Assembly: GCA_024699855.1 (NCBI GenBank)
Contig: JAMPIQ010000003.1
Location: 9,796,001-9,860,000, forward strand
DNA length: 64,000 nt
Direction of reading: 5' to 3'
From: Aphelenchoides besseyi
Taxonomy: Eukaryota; Nematoda; Chromadorea; Rhabditida; Aphelenchoididae
The translations under genes were made by a program, and so were the position numbers. How positions within the stretch are numbered: the first letter of the stretch is position 1; the number at the start of each line of letters is the position of its first letter. Below the pieces are notes generated by a model. That model ran no database searches. It was not told the DNA's origin and saw only the letters and a program-made list of their open reading frames with translations. Of the stretch, positions 28,572-40,620 are shown one piece after another.

Positions 28572-28881
28572 TTGAGTCGACCTTCGAATGCAAGTTCTCG
28601 AATAAACGTGATCTGAAATCCCAACTAAAAACAACTGAAAAGAACCAACAAATCGCAGTTCCTTTCGCCGACAGAACACCGCGCAGTCGTTAACGACAAC
28701 AAAAAGTGGCGGTCATGTTTTCGCCGTTGACTTCACTCATCAGTTGGGAAATAGCGGCGATAACGCGCATTTGGAAATTGAATTGGGGGCTTGAGCGCCA
28801 ATTTCGACGGTTCGCTTGGACACCAAATTTCGTGGGAACATTTGAAAAAGTTTATTTAAAAACAAAAACAATCTCAATATC

Positions 28882-30347
28882 CTAATCCTGACCACCATAA
28901 CTTCGATAGTTGGCGTAAGCTTTCTTGCTTACTTGAACCAAAATCGCACCCAACTGACGTCCGGGTCCGATTTCAAGAAAGCTCGGAAACCGATAGTCCT
29001 GAAAACATGTTAACATCAAATTCGATCTTCAACTTCACCTTATGTTTTCTGTATATCAACTGCATGATTTGTTCCCATTTGACCGGATTGCTCAGTTGCT
29101 TTACGATCTCACGTCGAATCTCCGACTTCTTTCGCGAATAAACTTTTCCCGTGTAATTGGAATACACGTTCAGTTTCGGTACGTCGATTTCAACAGTATG
29201 AAGAGCGTCCATAAGTGGTTTTTCGGCCGGTTGCATGAGTCCCGTATGAAAAGCTCCCGAAACGGCCAAATCCTTGACAACCTACAAACAATGTTGCGAG
29301 CAAACTGGAGAGTTGTTACCTTAAAGTTACAACGCTCAGCATTCTGCTTCAAGAATTTAATGCACAGTTTTGATGCACCAACAACCACAGTACCGCAGTA
29401 GAGATAGTTTGCAATATCACAAAGCGGAGATTCGCCTTGTTCACTGAAACATATGCTGATGAGTAATTGAGAAGATCGTTTACATGGCATGTTCTCGCGC
29501 CTCTTTCATGGCTTCGTGAAGTTGTGACTTTGCATTTGTTTTCACGGTTATCATCCCCGACGAAACCAACTGATTGCAATCGTGCATCGTTCGAGCGCGA
29601 ACAGCAATAACTTTCAAAGCTAAACATTTACGTACAACAGACAAATTCGACAGAAACTGACCATCTTCGAAACTCAATACTCCGCCAACCACCAACGCCG
29701 CAAATTCTCCAATGGAGAAACCGGCAGCGTGAGTGATTCGGTCATCGAAGTCTTCCAATTCGGAACGCAACTTCTCAATGTGGGCCATCGAATTGACGAA
29801 GATTGCCGGCTGACAGTAAATGGTTTGATCGAGCTGAGACTTCGGACCCTCCAAACTCAAAGCTTGAAGATTGTATCCCAATATCTCGTTTGCTTTTTCG
29901 TATAATTCCCGAGCCTTTGGATGCTCAACTAGTGATGATCCCATTCCAACGAACTGTGATCCCTGGGAATCAAGACTAAAACTTAAAAACGAAACAATCT
30001 AACCTGTCCGGGAAACATCAAAACGAATTGTTTTTCGATGTCGATGTGATCAAAATTCACTTCTTTTTGTTGTTTTCGAGTTGCAAATTTCGACTTTCTC
30101 GCGGCCTCACGCTCCAAAGCTGACAAGTTAAGATGCTCAGTAAGTTGCTAAACAATCGATTTTCACAACCAACTCAAAAACAAACCTCTGGCGGATACGG
30201 CAATCGACTGAACGGATCGTTGAGAACCGTGTGCTTATCAGCGAACGTTGTGGCATCCTGAACGAACTGAGCCGGCGGTTTGTAGCTGCGATTACCACGA
30301 GAACGAACGCTACGAATAAAAACTCTCAATGGCGTAAATGATCGCAT
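28882..30347 (-). CDS. MCAT: Mitochondrial malonyl-CoA:ACP transacylase
   Basis: Transfers malonyl groups from CoA to mitochondrial acyl carrier protein, the entry step of mitochondrial fatty acid (lipoate precursor) synthesis. The start at 30347 gives a basic, acid-free N terminus (MRSFTPLRVFIRSVRSRGNR), suitable as a mitochondrial presequence. The enzyme core has VLMFPGQGSQFVGMG, the nucleophile elbow AGFSIGEFAALV (GxSxG), and AVSGAFHTGLMQPA, which holds the catalytic His. PVKWEQIMQLI and FLEIGPGRQLGAIL follow. It ends SYGGQD, with the stop at 28882-28884. Five or six introns of about 45-60 nt. It sits between SLC35F (243 bp upstream) and DHFR (310 bp downstream) on the same strand. Confidence 0.94.
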
Positions 30348-30590
30348 TTTCAAAAAAACCAGCAAAATCACTTCGATGAATACGTTCGCCAAAAATTGTT
30401 TGGCCTTCTGTATCACTTGTATTAAGAGATATCATATTTTGGTTAACTCAAACATTAGTCTTTTGGCTTCTTAAATTGATTTATGATGTTTATTGAAGAA
30501 AATTGCTGAACGTATTTGATACGCAAGAGAATCGTATGGCAGGAAAAGCAACCGGTCAAATGAAGAGGAATCCCGTTTTCGTTTTGAGCA

Positions 30591-32947
30591 CTAGTTAGCC
30601 GATGGTGTGCTGCCGGCCGAGCTTGGAGTTCCCATTTCGGAAATCGATGGAGTTCGTTGAGCATCCCGGACCTAAACAGCCGATCAATTGATGTTTATTG
30701 GTCGCTCACAAACCGTATACTGTGTTCGCGGCCGACATTCCCAACAGGCTACACACGGGAAGCAATAGCACAGTATTTTGGATGCTAATGATGCTTCAGC
30801 TCGACTTCGTTCTTTCGTTTTGCGTGCCGAATAGACAATTGAGCCGACGAGCACAACGACAAATGATATAAAGTAGAGAATATTGAACTGAAATCTATGA
30901 ATCGAAAATCAAATGGTTGGTGGACTTACAGAATAAGAAAAAATGAAAATCCCAGCAAGAAGTGAGTAGAAATCTGCGGTCAGAACGGCCAAATTGAACA
31001 TCAATGCGGAAGTTTTTTGCATCACGATTGAAACCAACGAGTAGAAAGCGAACATACAAACGGTGTACAAACACAATTGCAGTAGTGAACTGACTGTCCA
31101 TTGATATGCGAACAAGTTGGAATGCTCGAAAATTGCACTAAACAGAATTGAAATCGTTTTTGAAATTGTAAACTCACGACTGCACACCAGCGATCACGCA
31201 TCCGAACATTCCGACGAGTCCCAGGTATTCGAAACGATCGTATTGTTTTACTAAAAACTCTTCGGTGACATTGGCAATTCCATAGAGCAATGTCGCCACC
31301 AAACAAAGAACATCGCCCAATACACGATCATCGCCGCCTTCAGCTCCACGACCCGAAATCGCGTCGGCGTAAATGATCATACCAATTCCGACCAAACAAA
31401 TTGAAACACCGACGAGATGTGAGATCAAATAGCGAACTGAGAGAAATAACCACGACAAAACCATGACCGTTGGAATGGTCGAACAGTCAAGAATCTAAAG
31501 AACAGATTTCAACAATAAAAATGACCAATAAGCACCTGAATGCTGGTCAAATTGGTAAACTGATAAGCGTACACGATCAAGTAGTTGGCTTGAACGTCAA
31601 CAAATGCCAAAATCAAGTACTTCCAGCCACGTTTCTTCAGAACATTCAACATATTTCGGTCGCCAGAACGACAAACAACAATCAAACCGTAGACGAAAAA
31701 AAGAAGGAAATAGTTGATGAAGTTCTGAGCTGAAGAAAAAACATCACTATTCGCGATTTTATTCTTACTAACCAGCTGGAGCATTGAATCCACCTTTGGC
31801 CAACAGCTCAGATCCAACTCCTGTACCGCAAAGACAAAGGCTCATCACTTGTCCGAGAAGAATGGCACGAATCGTCGATCTAAACACAAAGACTGAACAA
31901 AAGTCTCGACAGTAAAAGCCCACTTAATTATCGAACTTTCACAGCACTGAGCGCAGTTCATTTCCGAGGAGTCGTCTTCGGTGTCAGTATCCGCAGAGTT
32001 TTGCGTTTGCTGATGTTGAAGTGGAATCATCTGTCTGAAACGAAAGCGAATAAAACAGTTCCTCCAAAAGGATTGTTTTTGACTGAAAATCGATTCTTGT
32101 GTTCGGGAGATCAAACAAACAGGAAACGCACAAAACTTCGCATCCACTGCCGTCGACTAGGTTCCCGACCGAACTCAACTGCCCTTTTTGATTTAACTCT
32201 ACGGCCATATTTCTGCAGCACTGTAAGTCAATGGACAGTCCCTTCGATTTCACACGAACTTAAAATTCAAAACCGCGATTGAAATGCAAATCCGTCGACG
32301 TTTCCGCGGGTCGTTTTTCGTGCGCAAATGCCAAATGAAAGTGCGATTCCCATTAGCGTGATGGTTGAACACGAAAATTCTCTTCGCGTCGTCCCCAACA
32401 AAACGAGACGCTAATCGAGAACGAACAAATGAATCTGCGACACATTTTTCCTTTCACTTCTTATCGTTTTGTCAAAGTTCGCTGACCACAGACTATTAAC
32501 TCACCGCGGTGGTACGATCACTGTCGGCACGTTCGGAACGAAATAGTTGCCCGAGGATGTGCGAAATGGTACGGGACTTATGGTTGCCGGAAGTAAGGGA
32601 CGATGTTGAGGTGACGGCTGCGAGGGATGTAAACGCGAAAACTCTGAAGGCGATGCACTGGCGCTGTAGCTCGTTGGACTGGATGATGTGACGAAGAGGG
32701 AGGTTGTTCGAGGCTTTTGGTTGATTTGTCGCAATTCAATTGATGGTAAGTTTTCGGCCGATTGACACCAAGCACGTGAATCCGAAAACTGCGAAGTCGA
32801 TGGTTCGGTCATTGGATTGTGTTGGCGGGAATGTTGATAACGTTGCGAATGTTCGACATCGCTGGATGCAACCAGAACATGCGGAGGTTGCAAGATTGTT
32901 TCGTAGGACGGTGGTGACGTGGCAGAACAGAGCGGAATATTGCTCAT
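30591..32947 (-). CDS. SLC35F1/F2-family membrane transporter
   Basis: Ten-TM drug/metabolite-transporter-superfamily protein; substrates of the SLC35F group are poorly known. Family segments: ILLGQVMSLCLCGTGVGSEL, GWKYLILAFVDVQANYLIVY, YQFTNLTSIQILDCSTIP, TVMVLSWLFLSVRYLISHL, LVATLLYGIANVTEEFLVKQ, YDRFEYLGLVGMFGCVIAGV and NLAVLTADFYSLLAGIFIF. The tail ends SSAGSTPSAN after an in-phase join. Two starts are possible. One is ATG 32030, giving a short acidic N terminus. The other uses an upstream exon (32947-32505) encoding a Pro/Ser-rich N terminus with a PPSYETI (PPxY) motif. Its phase-2 donor joins the acceptor before 32030 in frame, so I annotate the long form. The core is certain; the N terminus is inferred. 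Confidence 0.85.
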
Positions 32948-33177
32948 TGCGCAGTTTAAAACCAGACGTTTAAAGACAAAAGTCCGCTGGTCAGTTCATT
33001 CTATCGACTTTGCTTCTTCGGTGGTGATAAAGAATCGGCAAAAGGCCTACCCACGTTATAACTAAAAACCATAAGTTATAAACCAAAGAAGGTTTCAGTT
33101 GAACACGAATCGAATATCACGATTGGAATCCAAAGGGCAATCAGTCGAAAGGTCGAACTCGCTCACTCGCCAAAAAC

Positions 33178-34230
33178 TTACCGTTTAATTCGTGCGTGAA
33201 ATTCCGATTTGAGTTCAGAGTCGACATCTAACCCATTTTGTTGATCAATTCGTTTGGCGACTTCTTCAACAAAACTCGCAAACTCGCTGTTCAACGGCCA
33301 AACTTCGATTTGATTGAGAAGCTCGAGAAAAGAGTTTAGGAGAATGGAATTGGCTTCTCGAGTTTCCGGATCGTTTGTTCTTGTCCTCAAAACATCGCTG
33401 AGAAGCGGCCAGTAAACGGCGAACTCAACGGCCGAAAAAACTTTTTCCGCGTTGCGCAAGGTCCCTCCAACGGTTCTCAGCAGCTGAAGATTGATCGAAC
33501 AGATCAAAACAAAGTGCAAACGTTCCATCAGTTCATCGGCATAGAAAACGGTTTGCAAAAGCTGCGAATAGTCAAGACGGAGATTCGGATCGCCCGTTGG
33601 AATCTGACGTTCAAGCAAATGCCCAATAAGGCCGAATGCTGTTGTCATCGTTTGAGCGCACGAAGTCTGAAGGAAAAGTCGTGAGCAAATTCGAAGGAGT
33701 TGCGGATAGTCAAACGTTGCTATTTGGTCTTCAGTTTCCTCGTTGAGTTCATCATCGGAACTCGTTGCTTCTTGACTTTCGTCCATTGAGTCTACGGACT
33801 CTTCATTCACGGCAACAAAGCTTCGAATCCAACCCATTTCTTCGTCAGTTTCTTTCAGTTTCACGACGTCAATTTGACTTTCCATCAGCGCCAAAATCAA
33901 CAACAAAAACCCTTGAGTCCATTGGGGAATCTCGGGTTTCATTTCTCGCGCTGTCAACTCGTCCAAGTGGCTTAAGACGCAGAACAAACGATATCGATGC
34001 TTCTGCCAAACAAAACGTCGAACATTCGCATCGGAAGTCAAATCGACGAATCGAGAGAAAAGCAGCGTTGAGAACTCGACCGTTGGCCCGTCTTTGTGAT
34101 CCAAACTTCTCAGCTGAACATCGACGAAATGTTGACTATAGGAAGTGCCCGGAATGGCGGCATCGATGTTCGTCAACTGAAAGGCGATGATCTTCACCGC
34201 AGCGTCGTTAAGCGGTTCCTCACGCTCCAT
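33178..34230 (-). CDS. Unrecognised all-helical acidic protein
   Basis: A single uninterrupted 350-codon exon. The start ATG 34230 (MEREEPLNDAAVKIIAFQLT) lies 11 bp after a TTTCCTAG acceptor that could take a spliced leader or end a 5'-UTR intron. The sequence is rich in amphipathic helices (SRFVDLTSDANVRRFVWQKH, TQGFLLLILALMESQIDVVK, LLQTVFYADELMERLHFVL, VYWPLLSDVLRTR) and has an acidic Ser/Glu loop in the middle (SMDESQEATSSDDELNEETE). This suggests a HEAT/ARM-like scaffold. No signal peptide, TM segment or catalytic motif. It heads the minus-strand run followed by SLC35F (230 bp), MCAT and DHFR. I do not recognise the family. Confidence 0.7.
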   Translation of the reverse strand: MEREEPLNDAAVKIIAFQLTNIDAAIPGTSYSQHFVDVQLRSLDHKDGPTVEFSTLLFSRFVDLTSDANVRRFVWQKHRYRLFCVLSHLDELTAREMKPEIPQWTQGFLLLILALMESQIDVVKLKETDEEMGWIRSFVAVNEESVDSMDESQEATSSDDELNEETEDQIATFDYPQLLRICSRLFLQTSCAQTMTTAFGLIGHLLERQIPTGDPNLRLDYSQLLQTVFYADELMERLHFVLICSINLQLLRTVGGTLRNAEKVFSAVEFAVYWPLLSDVLRTRTNDPETREANSILLNSFLELLNQIEVWPLNSEFASFVEEVAKRIDQQNGLDVDSELKSEFHARIKR

Positions 34231-35892
34231 CTCAATGGACCTAGGAAATGAAAAGCTGGGATTAAAGACATCTGTAAATGTTGGTAAAAAGCAAAATCTC
34301 TGGTCGTTTCTACTATTCGCATTGGAGCATGAAATCGAGGAAATTAGCAGCAAAAGGTTGCATTAGACCACGACCATACGCTCTTTCAAATCCCAACGGC
34401 CACAGGAATGACCACAAAAAGTTGCGAATTCGTTTCGGACGAGTTTGGTGAAATCCAATACACGTCCTGCAAAACCAAAACGGTCGCCACGCAAAAGCGT
34501 TTAGCCGCGGCGTCGGAATGACCAGTGGATTGACGTCGAAGGACTTTTTTTGTCAGAAAAAAGCGTAAGACCACAGAATTGGCAATCAAATCGCCAAATG
34601 AACAAGCGAGTTGATTGGCGACAGGCGACCGGGAACAAAAACGTGCGGACGCTCGTGCGCCTCGAATTCTTCGTGGCCGCAATCGAAGGCGATTAATCAA
34701 ATCGTGCCGATTCTCAAGTACGTTGCGCCTCCCCAAAAAAGAACTCATGCTCATGATTTGGCCAGCACATTTCGACCGCAATGAGGTCGACCGGAAAGAC
34801 GTCTATTCACGTTTTGAACGTCAAAAAGACGCAAAAAGAAACTCGATCGTTTTTGCACAAAACTAATTGGTGGCTTGACGATCACTTGTAAGTGCCATCC
34901 GCCGTCCCGTTTGTCCAAAGCCAATCAAACGTCCGATCGAATGTGTTTTCGAACACCTTCTTTAATTCCTCTTCCCGTGGAAAATCTTATAAAAGACTGA
35001 AGTCATTCAAAGGAAAAACTTCAAATTTTTAGTCCAAAAACACGAACCTTTTCGCCGCCAAATTTCCTTTTGTCGTCTCCACAAGTTAAATGTCCATTCG
35101 ATGTTTAGAACAATGAAATTTGATGTCGAAATGAAAAGGCCGACTGGAAAAAACTGATCCGAAAAAGAAGTGCGTTTTGCCACTCCGCCCTTTTTCACCC
35201 CGAAAACGAGCTCGAGGATCTGGAATCGATTAACACAACCAGCAAGTAGCTAGCAGATGCCGAGACTGTAAACTCAAATTTAAGAAGACAAAAACATTAT
35301 GATGTTCATTGCAAAAAAGATGGTCAGAAACTCAATTTGGTTACGACTTTGAGTGGATTTGCAATTGAAAGTTGATTGTAAAGCAAAGGTTCCTATGTGC
35401 TGGTATGTGACTTTTGACTCTTTTCTTCTCTATCCAACGGTCGACTTCTATTCGTTCCTCCAATTTAGGATTCATCTGATAAGTTGTGTTCATCGGAGGT
35501 ATCTAGCAATTCAAATGAATTCATGCACGTGATCATTTTATTAGTTTACTTCATCGAGTCTCCAAGCAACGCTTCTACTAGTTTAGTAGCTGTCATGCAA
35601 TTTGATTGTTATGTTCGTATATCGACTGATTACTTACCAAACACATTAGCCATCTCTTCAACGAGCAATTTCGTAAAGAACCGTTTTTCATTGAGATGTA
35701 ATCTCTTCTTCCGCTTGTCATCTGTTTTTGGGTCTTTGAAGTTTCGTCTCAAAACGAAATCTTTGGGTCATATAAGCAGTTTTGACAGCCAACTGAGTGG
35801 TCGATCGTTTGTCTGTTTTCCGATTTGTTTGCTTTCCAAATCATCAGGTAACCAATTAGGTCCAGAAGTTTGTTTATCGTGCTTTCAGCATT
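34231..35892. other. Divergent intergenic region, nothing firm
   Basis: About 1.66 kb between two divergent starts. A minus-strand Arg-rich frame at 34386-34781 and a plus-strand frame at 35484-35939 are open but have no domain or coding character I trust. A TTTCAG acceptor sits immediately before the ATG at 35893, so an untranslated first exon or trans-splicing is likely here. Confidence 0.4.
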
Positions 35893-36701
35893 ATGAACAA
35901 ATCAAAATACGACGAGTTCTTTACGGTGAATACCAATGAAGATGAGGTGATATACGAGTGTCCGCAGGCCGGTTGCAATTTCTCGTACAGCCGAACAAAT
36001 GGCAAGTCCCCAGCACCGTTGCGAAATCATCTAAAGGAAAAGCATCCGGAGGCCTATCAACAATTGGAGGCAAAAGAAAAGGCCGGTAAAGAGAATGTTC
36101 ATCCAAAAGACAATGCTGTTGGAGTGACAAAGACGATGATGGAACCGTCGGTTGAACAAAGCGGTGAGTTGAAGTTGTAAACTCGAGATTACCATCGGCT
36201 GTTCAACTTTTTTGCTCTAGAGCTTATAATCACTTCTGTTTGCAATCGATCATTTTAGATTTTGCCACTGCTGTTCGAGTGAAAGCCGATCTTAATTCTA
36301 CAATCATGCAACCTTCGATCACTCAGCAACCGAGCTTTCAACCGCCGATCGTTCATCAGCCGCTTATTCAACAACCCGTAGCAATGCAGACTCCACAGTT
36401 TTCGCCAACAAGTTCGTACAACAACTCTTCGTACACAACTCCACGACACCCGTTACCAATTATCACTGAGCAAACGCGCAGTTTGAAACGCTCCAAACCG
36501 TCGAGTTCCAGTACCAACAACTGCGCTTCCACAAGTTGTTCGACGGAGTTGAATGCGTTCGGTCAGTACATTGGACAACGTTTGAATATGTTGCCGACGC
36601 CCAAACGTCGTAAACTCGAACTGCAGATGATGGTAATTCTGAACGAAGCCGAAGCCTGCGGCTCCAATATGTTGATGCAGAACAATCAACAGTTCTATTA
36701 A
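35893..36701 (+). CDS. BED zinc finger protein with BESS-like C-terminal motif
   Basis: Probable DNA-binding regulator. Exon 1 (35893-36162) encodes MNKSKYDEFFTVNTNEDEV followed by a BED-type finger, with a Cys pair in YECPQAGCNFSY and a His pair in LRNHLKEKHPEAY. Intron GTGAGT...TTTTAG ends at 36258. Exon 2 encodes a Gln/Pro/Ser-rich linker (QPSITQQPSFQPPIVHQPL). After that comes ELNAFGQYIGQRLNMLPTP-KRRKLELQMMVILNEAE, which resembles the BESS protein-interaction motif found C-terminal in MADF/BED proteins. It ends NNQQFY with the stop at 36699-36701. AATAAA at 36821-36826. BED fingers are often of transposase origin, but nothing nearby indicates a live transposon. Confidence 0.78.
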
Positions 36702-37221
36702 GTTCGTTATTTGTTTGTCACAATTACTTTTGAATTTCACTATTTCATTTGCAATGTTCATCTTTGTTGTAATAACTTTTGTTTCTCCGATTTGTCCGAT
36801 TAATTACAACCTATTGCCACAATAAATGAATCAAATTAGATGTCTCCGAAAAGTTTTGGGATTACGCTAAGAACGGAACTTCTTGTAAGTCAACGGTCTT
36901 CTCGCAACCATTTTAGGTTGAGGGATTAGAGACGAGAAACAGAGAAATGCGGGAGTCTCAGTTTTCATTTCTTATGTTAAAGAAAAGTTTTTTATTGGAT
37001 CAGAAGTCAAATGTTTTGGACTCATTGCTGGTTCGTCGTTAATTGAACCTAAGAAGTGGATTGCAACCGCCCCTTTGGCACTTTTCCATTGGGAGTTTGG
37101 TTTGACCTCAGTCTTCGAAGTCTAAGGTCACAAACAGCGTATTTCTGTTTCGTAGTTTGAAACATTTATCGAACTTCTTATGGAGCTCACGATCTGAACC
37201 AACCGATATTTGACTACGATA
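36702..37221. other. Intergenic, nothing recognised
   Basis: About 520 bp between the BED-finger gene poly(A) signal and the ligand-gated channel start, both on the plus strand. No gene, RNA or repeat seen. Confidence 0.4.
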
Positions 37222-39412
37222 ATGAAGCCAATAGACCTCGTCAATCAACTGTTCTTTTTAACTCTTTTGGTACTCATTTTCGTTCGACGCTTTGAATGTC
37301 TGTTAGAATCGGAAGTAGGTTTTAAATCTCTTCAGATTCTCATTTTAAGCTTATAGAACATGAACAATGGCTTAGAGATGGACGGCGGAAGTGGTGATTT
37401 GAGCGGCGTGATTCCACAGCCAGCAAACGACTTCACAACACCGCAATTGGAAAGTGCCCGATTAATAGCCAAACGACGACCACCGAGCTGGTCCAAACGT
37501 CTGACCGATTTTCTTCTTTCACAACACAGCAAAGAATCTGCTCCCGACGGTCTGATAGACATCGAATACGAGCTCGAATTGGTCCACATACTTCAAATCG
37601 ACGAGTTGAAACAAACACTTACGTGTTTAGTTTACGTTGACCAGGTTGTCGAATAATTTTGTGGGAGCTTGAAAGTCTGCAACCAATTAGTTTTACATTC
37701 TCCCAACAATTCAATTATCGTTTGCATAGTCTTTTGTCAAAAAATTAAGTTTCAGTCAAAACAAATGAACAAACTAAAGACCCTCGGATACTAACCCAAA
37801 AGGCTTTCAGCGTTGGAACGATCCGAGTTTGAGTTGGGACCCTGCCGACTTTGGCGACTTGAACAAAACATGGCTACCGGTCAATTCGATTTGGTCTGCC
37901 GATGTTATGGTCGTCAATTTGTGAGTTTTGTTGGCCGTTAGATTGTGATTGTCATCGATTGCAAAGTGAAAGTCGATGAACATGAAATCTTACTATTCAG
38001 GATTGGGTCTTCTAGATTGCATGCCGATGACGTGCTTTCGAATTCACCGGCGTTGATCTACTCGAATGGAACGGTGGAGTGCACGTTACCGGCCGTGTAT
38101 ACTGTTTCGTGTGAGATCAACATTAAAGTGAGTGTCGTAAAAGAATGCAAAACAACGTTCGTATTTGAGCACTTTCCCATTGACGATCAACGTTGTGCAC
38201 TGGAAGTGGCAAGTTGGAGTTACAACGAAGAGAAACTACGATTACATCCGCATCTCGAACACAATCTTCAACATTACGTTCCGAACGAAGTGAGCAATCT
38301 ATTGCTATCTAAAAACCGATTTTCAGGAGTGGCATCTGATCAATGTGACGGTGATTGAAGCGAAATACGATCATGAAGGGATTGTGGTTAGCGAGTTGTA
38401 TTACGAGATTTCAGTTCGTCGCAAGCCACTTTTCTATTTCATCACTGTGACTATTCCATCGTATGTGATGTGTGTGATAACGGTGAGTTTGAAGACGGTC
38501 GACGATTATCGTGGATTCGCAATTGCGGATAAAATTTCCCAATTTTGTGTCCGCTAAGATCCGTTTCGCAAATGCAAATCCACTTTCTAACTACTTGTCT
38601 TCGTAAAGATTGTTGGACTGTTCGCTCGGGCGTCAACGACTTCAGAACGAATCGTAAGATCATTTGGCATTTGAATGAAGGCTCTTTAAGGAACGTTTTA
38701 CACTTGGAGTTATGGCTACAATCACAAGCACATCCACCGCTGTGCTAAGCCTCGTAGTCTCCGAGAAAGTTCCCCATTCAAGTACTGCCATTCCGTTACT
38801 GGTTGCCTACTTCCTTTTCAATATGATGGTCCTTTCGACAGCCGTGATTATAACAAGCGTGATCCTGCGTGTTCATCGCTGCGGACGTTACGGCAATGAA
38901 CCTCCGGATTGGGCGATGCGATTTTGTTGGTTGAAAATAAAGAAAGTGAGTTCAATTACCGATTGACTTGAGAACTTCGTTTCCTGTAGAAAAAAGTTCA
39001 AACTCCCAATGTTACAACAAATCGCAAAAACGACAATGGACATCAGCCGTCGACACGTGACGATCATCACGGACCGGTGCCATGGACTTCTGATGTTCTT
39101 CGTGTGCATCGTCGACTATCGGCGGTTACAATCGATTCACCGCTTCAGGGCAAATTGTACGCATTGGAAGCAGTGATGAATCAGTTATGTCAGATCTGGC
39201 AAGGAACTCAGGTAACAAGCAATCAATCTCTCAACGTTAATCCAAATGCTTAGATTGGCAAACACGCTCTATACGAAGAGATGTCCAACGAGAAGCATCG
39301 CGCCGAATACAACGGTTATGTGCAAATTGCCGAGCGAATGGATTGGTTCTTTATGATTCTGTTTCTCGTTCTCCTAACAATTCCCGTCATTTATCTGTAC
39401 ATCTATCTGTAA
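37222..39412 (+). CDS. Cys-loop ligand-gated ion channel subunit (nAChR-like, non-alpha)
   Basis: Pentameric neurotransmitter-gated channel subunit. The start at 37222 gives a signal peptide (LVNQLFFLTLLVLIFVRRF). After an intron ending TTATAG the extracellular domain follows: RWNDPSLSWDPADFG, IWSADVMVVNL (family WxPD reads WSAD), and the Cys loop CEINIKHFPIDDQRC with exactly 13 residues between the Cys. No vicinal Cys pair in loop C, so a non-alpha subunit. M1 is PLFYFITVTIPSYVMCVITI. A 37-nt intron then leads into M2, ERFTLGVMATITSTSTAVLS, preceded by an acidic -1' Glu that suggests cation selectivity. M3 is TAIPLLVAYFLFNMMVLSTA. A variable loop follows, and M4 is WFFMILFLVLLTIPVIYLYI. Stop 39410-39412; AATAAA 39444-39449. 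Ligand unknown. Confidence 0.9.
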
Positions 39413-39857
39413 TCTCAGTTGCTTTTGTCGTTTAATCATGTTCAATAAATTCGAAATGAGCTTTGAGTTTGCGGTTTTCAAACGTTCAAGACGAGACAAA
39501 ACTTTCGAAGCTCAGTCGTTTGGAGCGGTTAGTTACTCTCGGCCGAGGCATCGACTACGAGATTGGAAAACGTCTTCCAGCCTACAAATTAACGGCCCTT
39601 CAACTCTAATTGAGTTGATCTTTTCGACTCATAGTCAGTCCTATCAAACATCATGAAATCTTTTCGTTCTCATCGCTCCTTCTTGCCGTTTGAGTTTACA
39701 GTCACACACAAAAGCCCGCCGACGTCGTTGTTTTTTGCTCTCGCTATTCGCCCTCCTTCGCGAGCTTTGCCTATCGATTTGTTCATGCACTTCTTCTGCC
39801 GTTCATTTGATTTTCATTCTACCGTTTTTCAGTTCTGACTCCACGACGACTTGATTG
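39413..39857. other. Intergenic, nothing recognised
   Basis: About 445 bp between the channel gene and the CCCH-finger gene. A pyrimidine-rich TTTTTCAG just before 39858 could be a trans-splice acceptor. Nothing else seen. Confidence 0.4.
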
Positions 39858-40517
39858 ATGGAAGCAAACTCCAACAGTCCGATTTCGAACAATACATCCG
39901 TTACAGCCGTTCAATGGAAGAATCCGGCCCTCTACAAGAGTCGAATGTGCGACCACTACAAGAAAAAAGGTGATTGCAAGTAAGTTCAATAGATCGAATG
40001 CTTCTTAATCCTTTCGTCCATCTTCAGGTTCGGACCAAAGTGCTGGTTTGCTCATGGAGTACAGGAACTGCGCAAAGTGCCGCGCTTAGACTGTAGTCCT
40101 GAAGCGGAATTGGACGCTCTTGCCGAAGTTATCAACGTGCTGCCACCGTCGTCGAGTCGAATCGGTATTTCGCCAGCTATTTGAACGTCTATTGAATTGC
40201 CAATTTTAGCTGCTGAAACCAAGAGTCAAATCGTTTATCAGAATCTCATACAATCTCGTACCTCAACTCCCCCTACAAACACTAACTTTATTGCTGCTAA
40301 CTTTGAATTTTCGCAATCCGCCGGAATGCTACCAACGTATCAACCAACGAGCCAATTTCAACATCCATCGTATTTGCATCATCCACCACCTCCGCAACGC
40401 TTTTTCTCGTCGCAATACGTTCAACCACCCCAAATTATGAACATGCTCGTCGATCCGTCGTTGCATTTGCCGGTTAACATGGATCGTGATTTTTTATATG
40501 TATGCAATAATCTTTGA
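39858..40517 (+). CDS. CCCH zinc finger protein (TIS11/TTP-type, single finger)
   Basis: Probable RNA-binding regulator. The start at 39858 gives MEANSNSPISNNTSVTAVQW. The finger is YKSRMCDHYKKKGDC followed across an intron by KFGPKCWFAHGVQELR, giving C-x8-C-x5-C-x3-H with the TTP-type YK lead-in and the FAHG..ELR end. TTP-family proteins usually have two tandem fingers; only one is visible here. The rest is low-complexity (YLHHPPPPQRFFSSQYVQP). Introns end TTTCAG/TTTTAG and keep phase. Stop 40515-40517; AATAAA at 40575-40580. Convergent with RTF2, whose stop is only about 100 bp away, so the 3' UTRs probably overlap. Confidence 0.82.
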
Positions 40518-40620
40518 ATCTTTTCATTCTGTCCCAATTGTATCGAACACTAAGATTGATTCTAGACGAAGCTAAATAAACAGTTCGTTTATTCACTCGA
40601 CTTTCATTTACATTCAAAAG

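Noticed and set aside
34386..34781. 131-codon Arg-rich minus-strand frame
   Set aside because: No domain, no splice context, and composition like the complement of AT-poor intergenic DNA.
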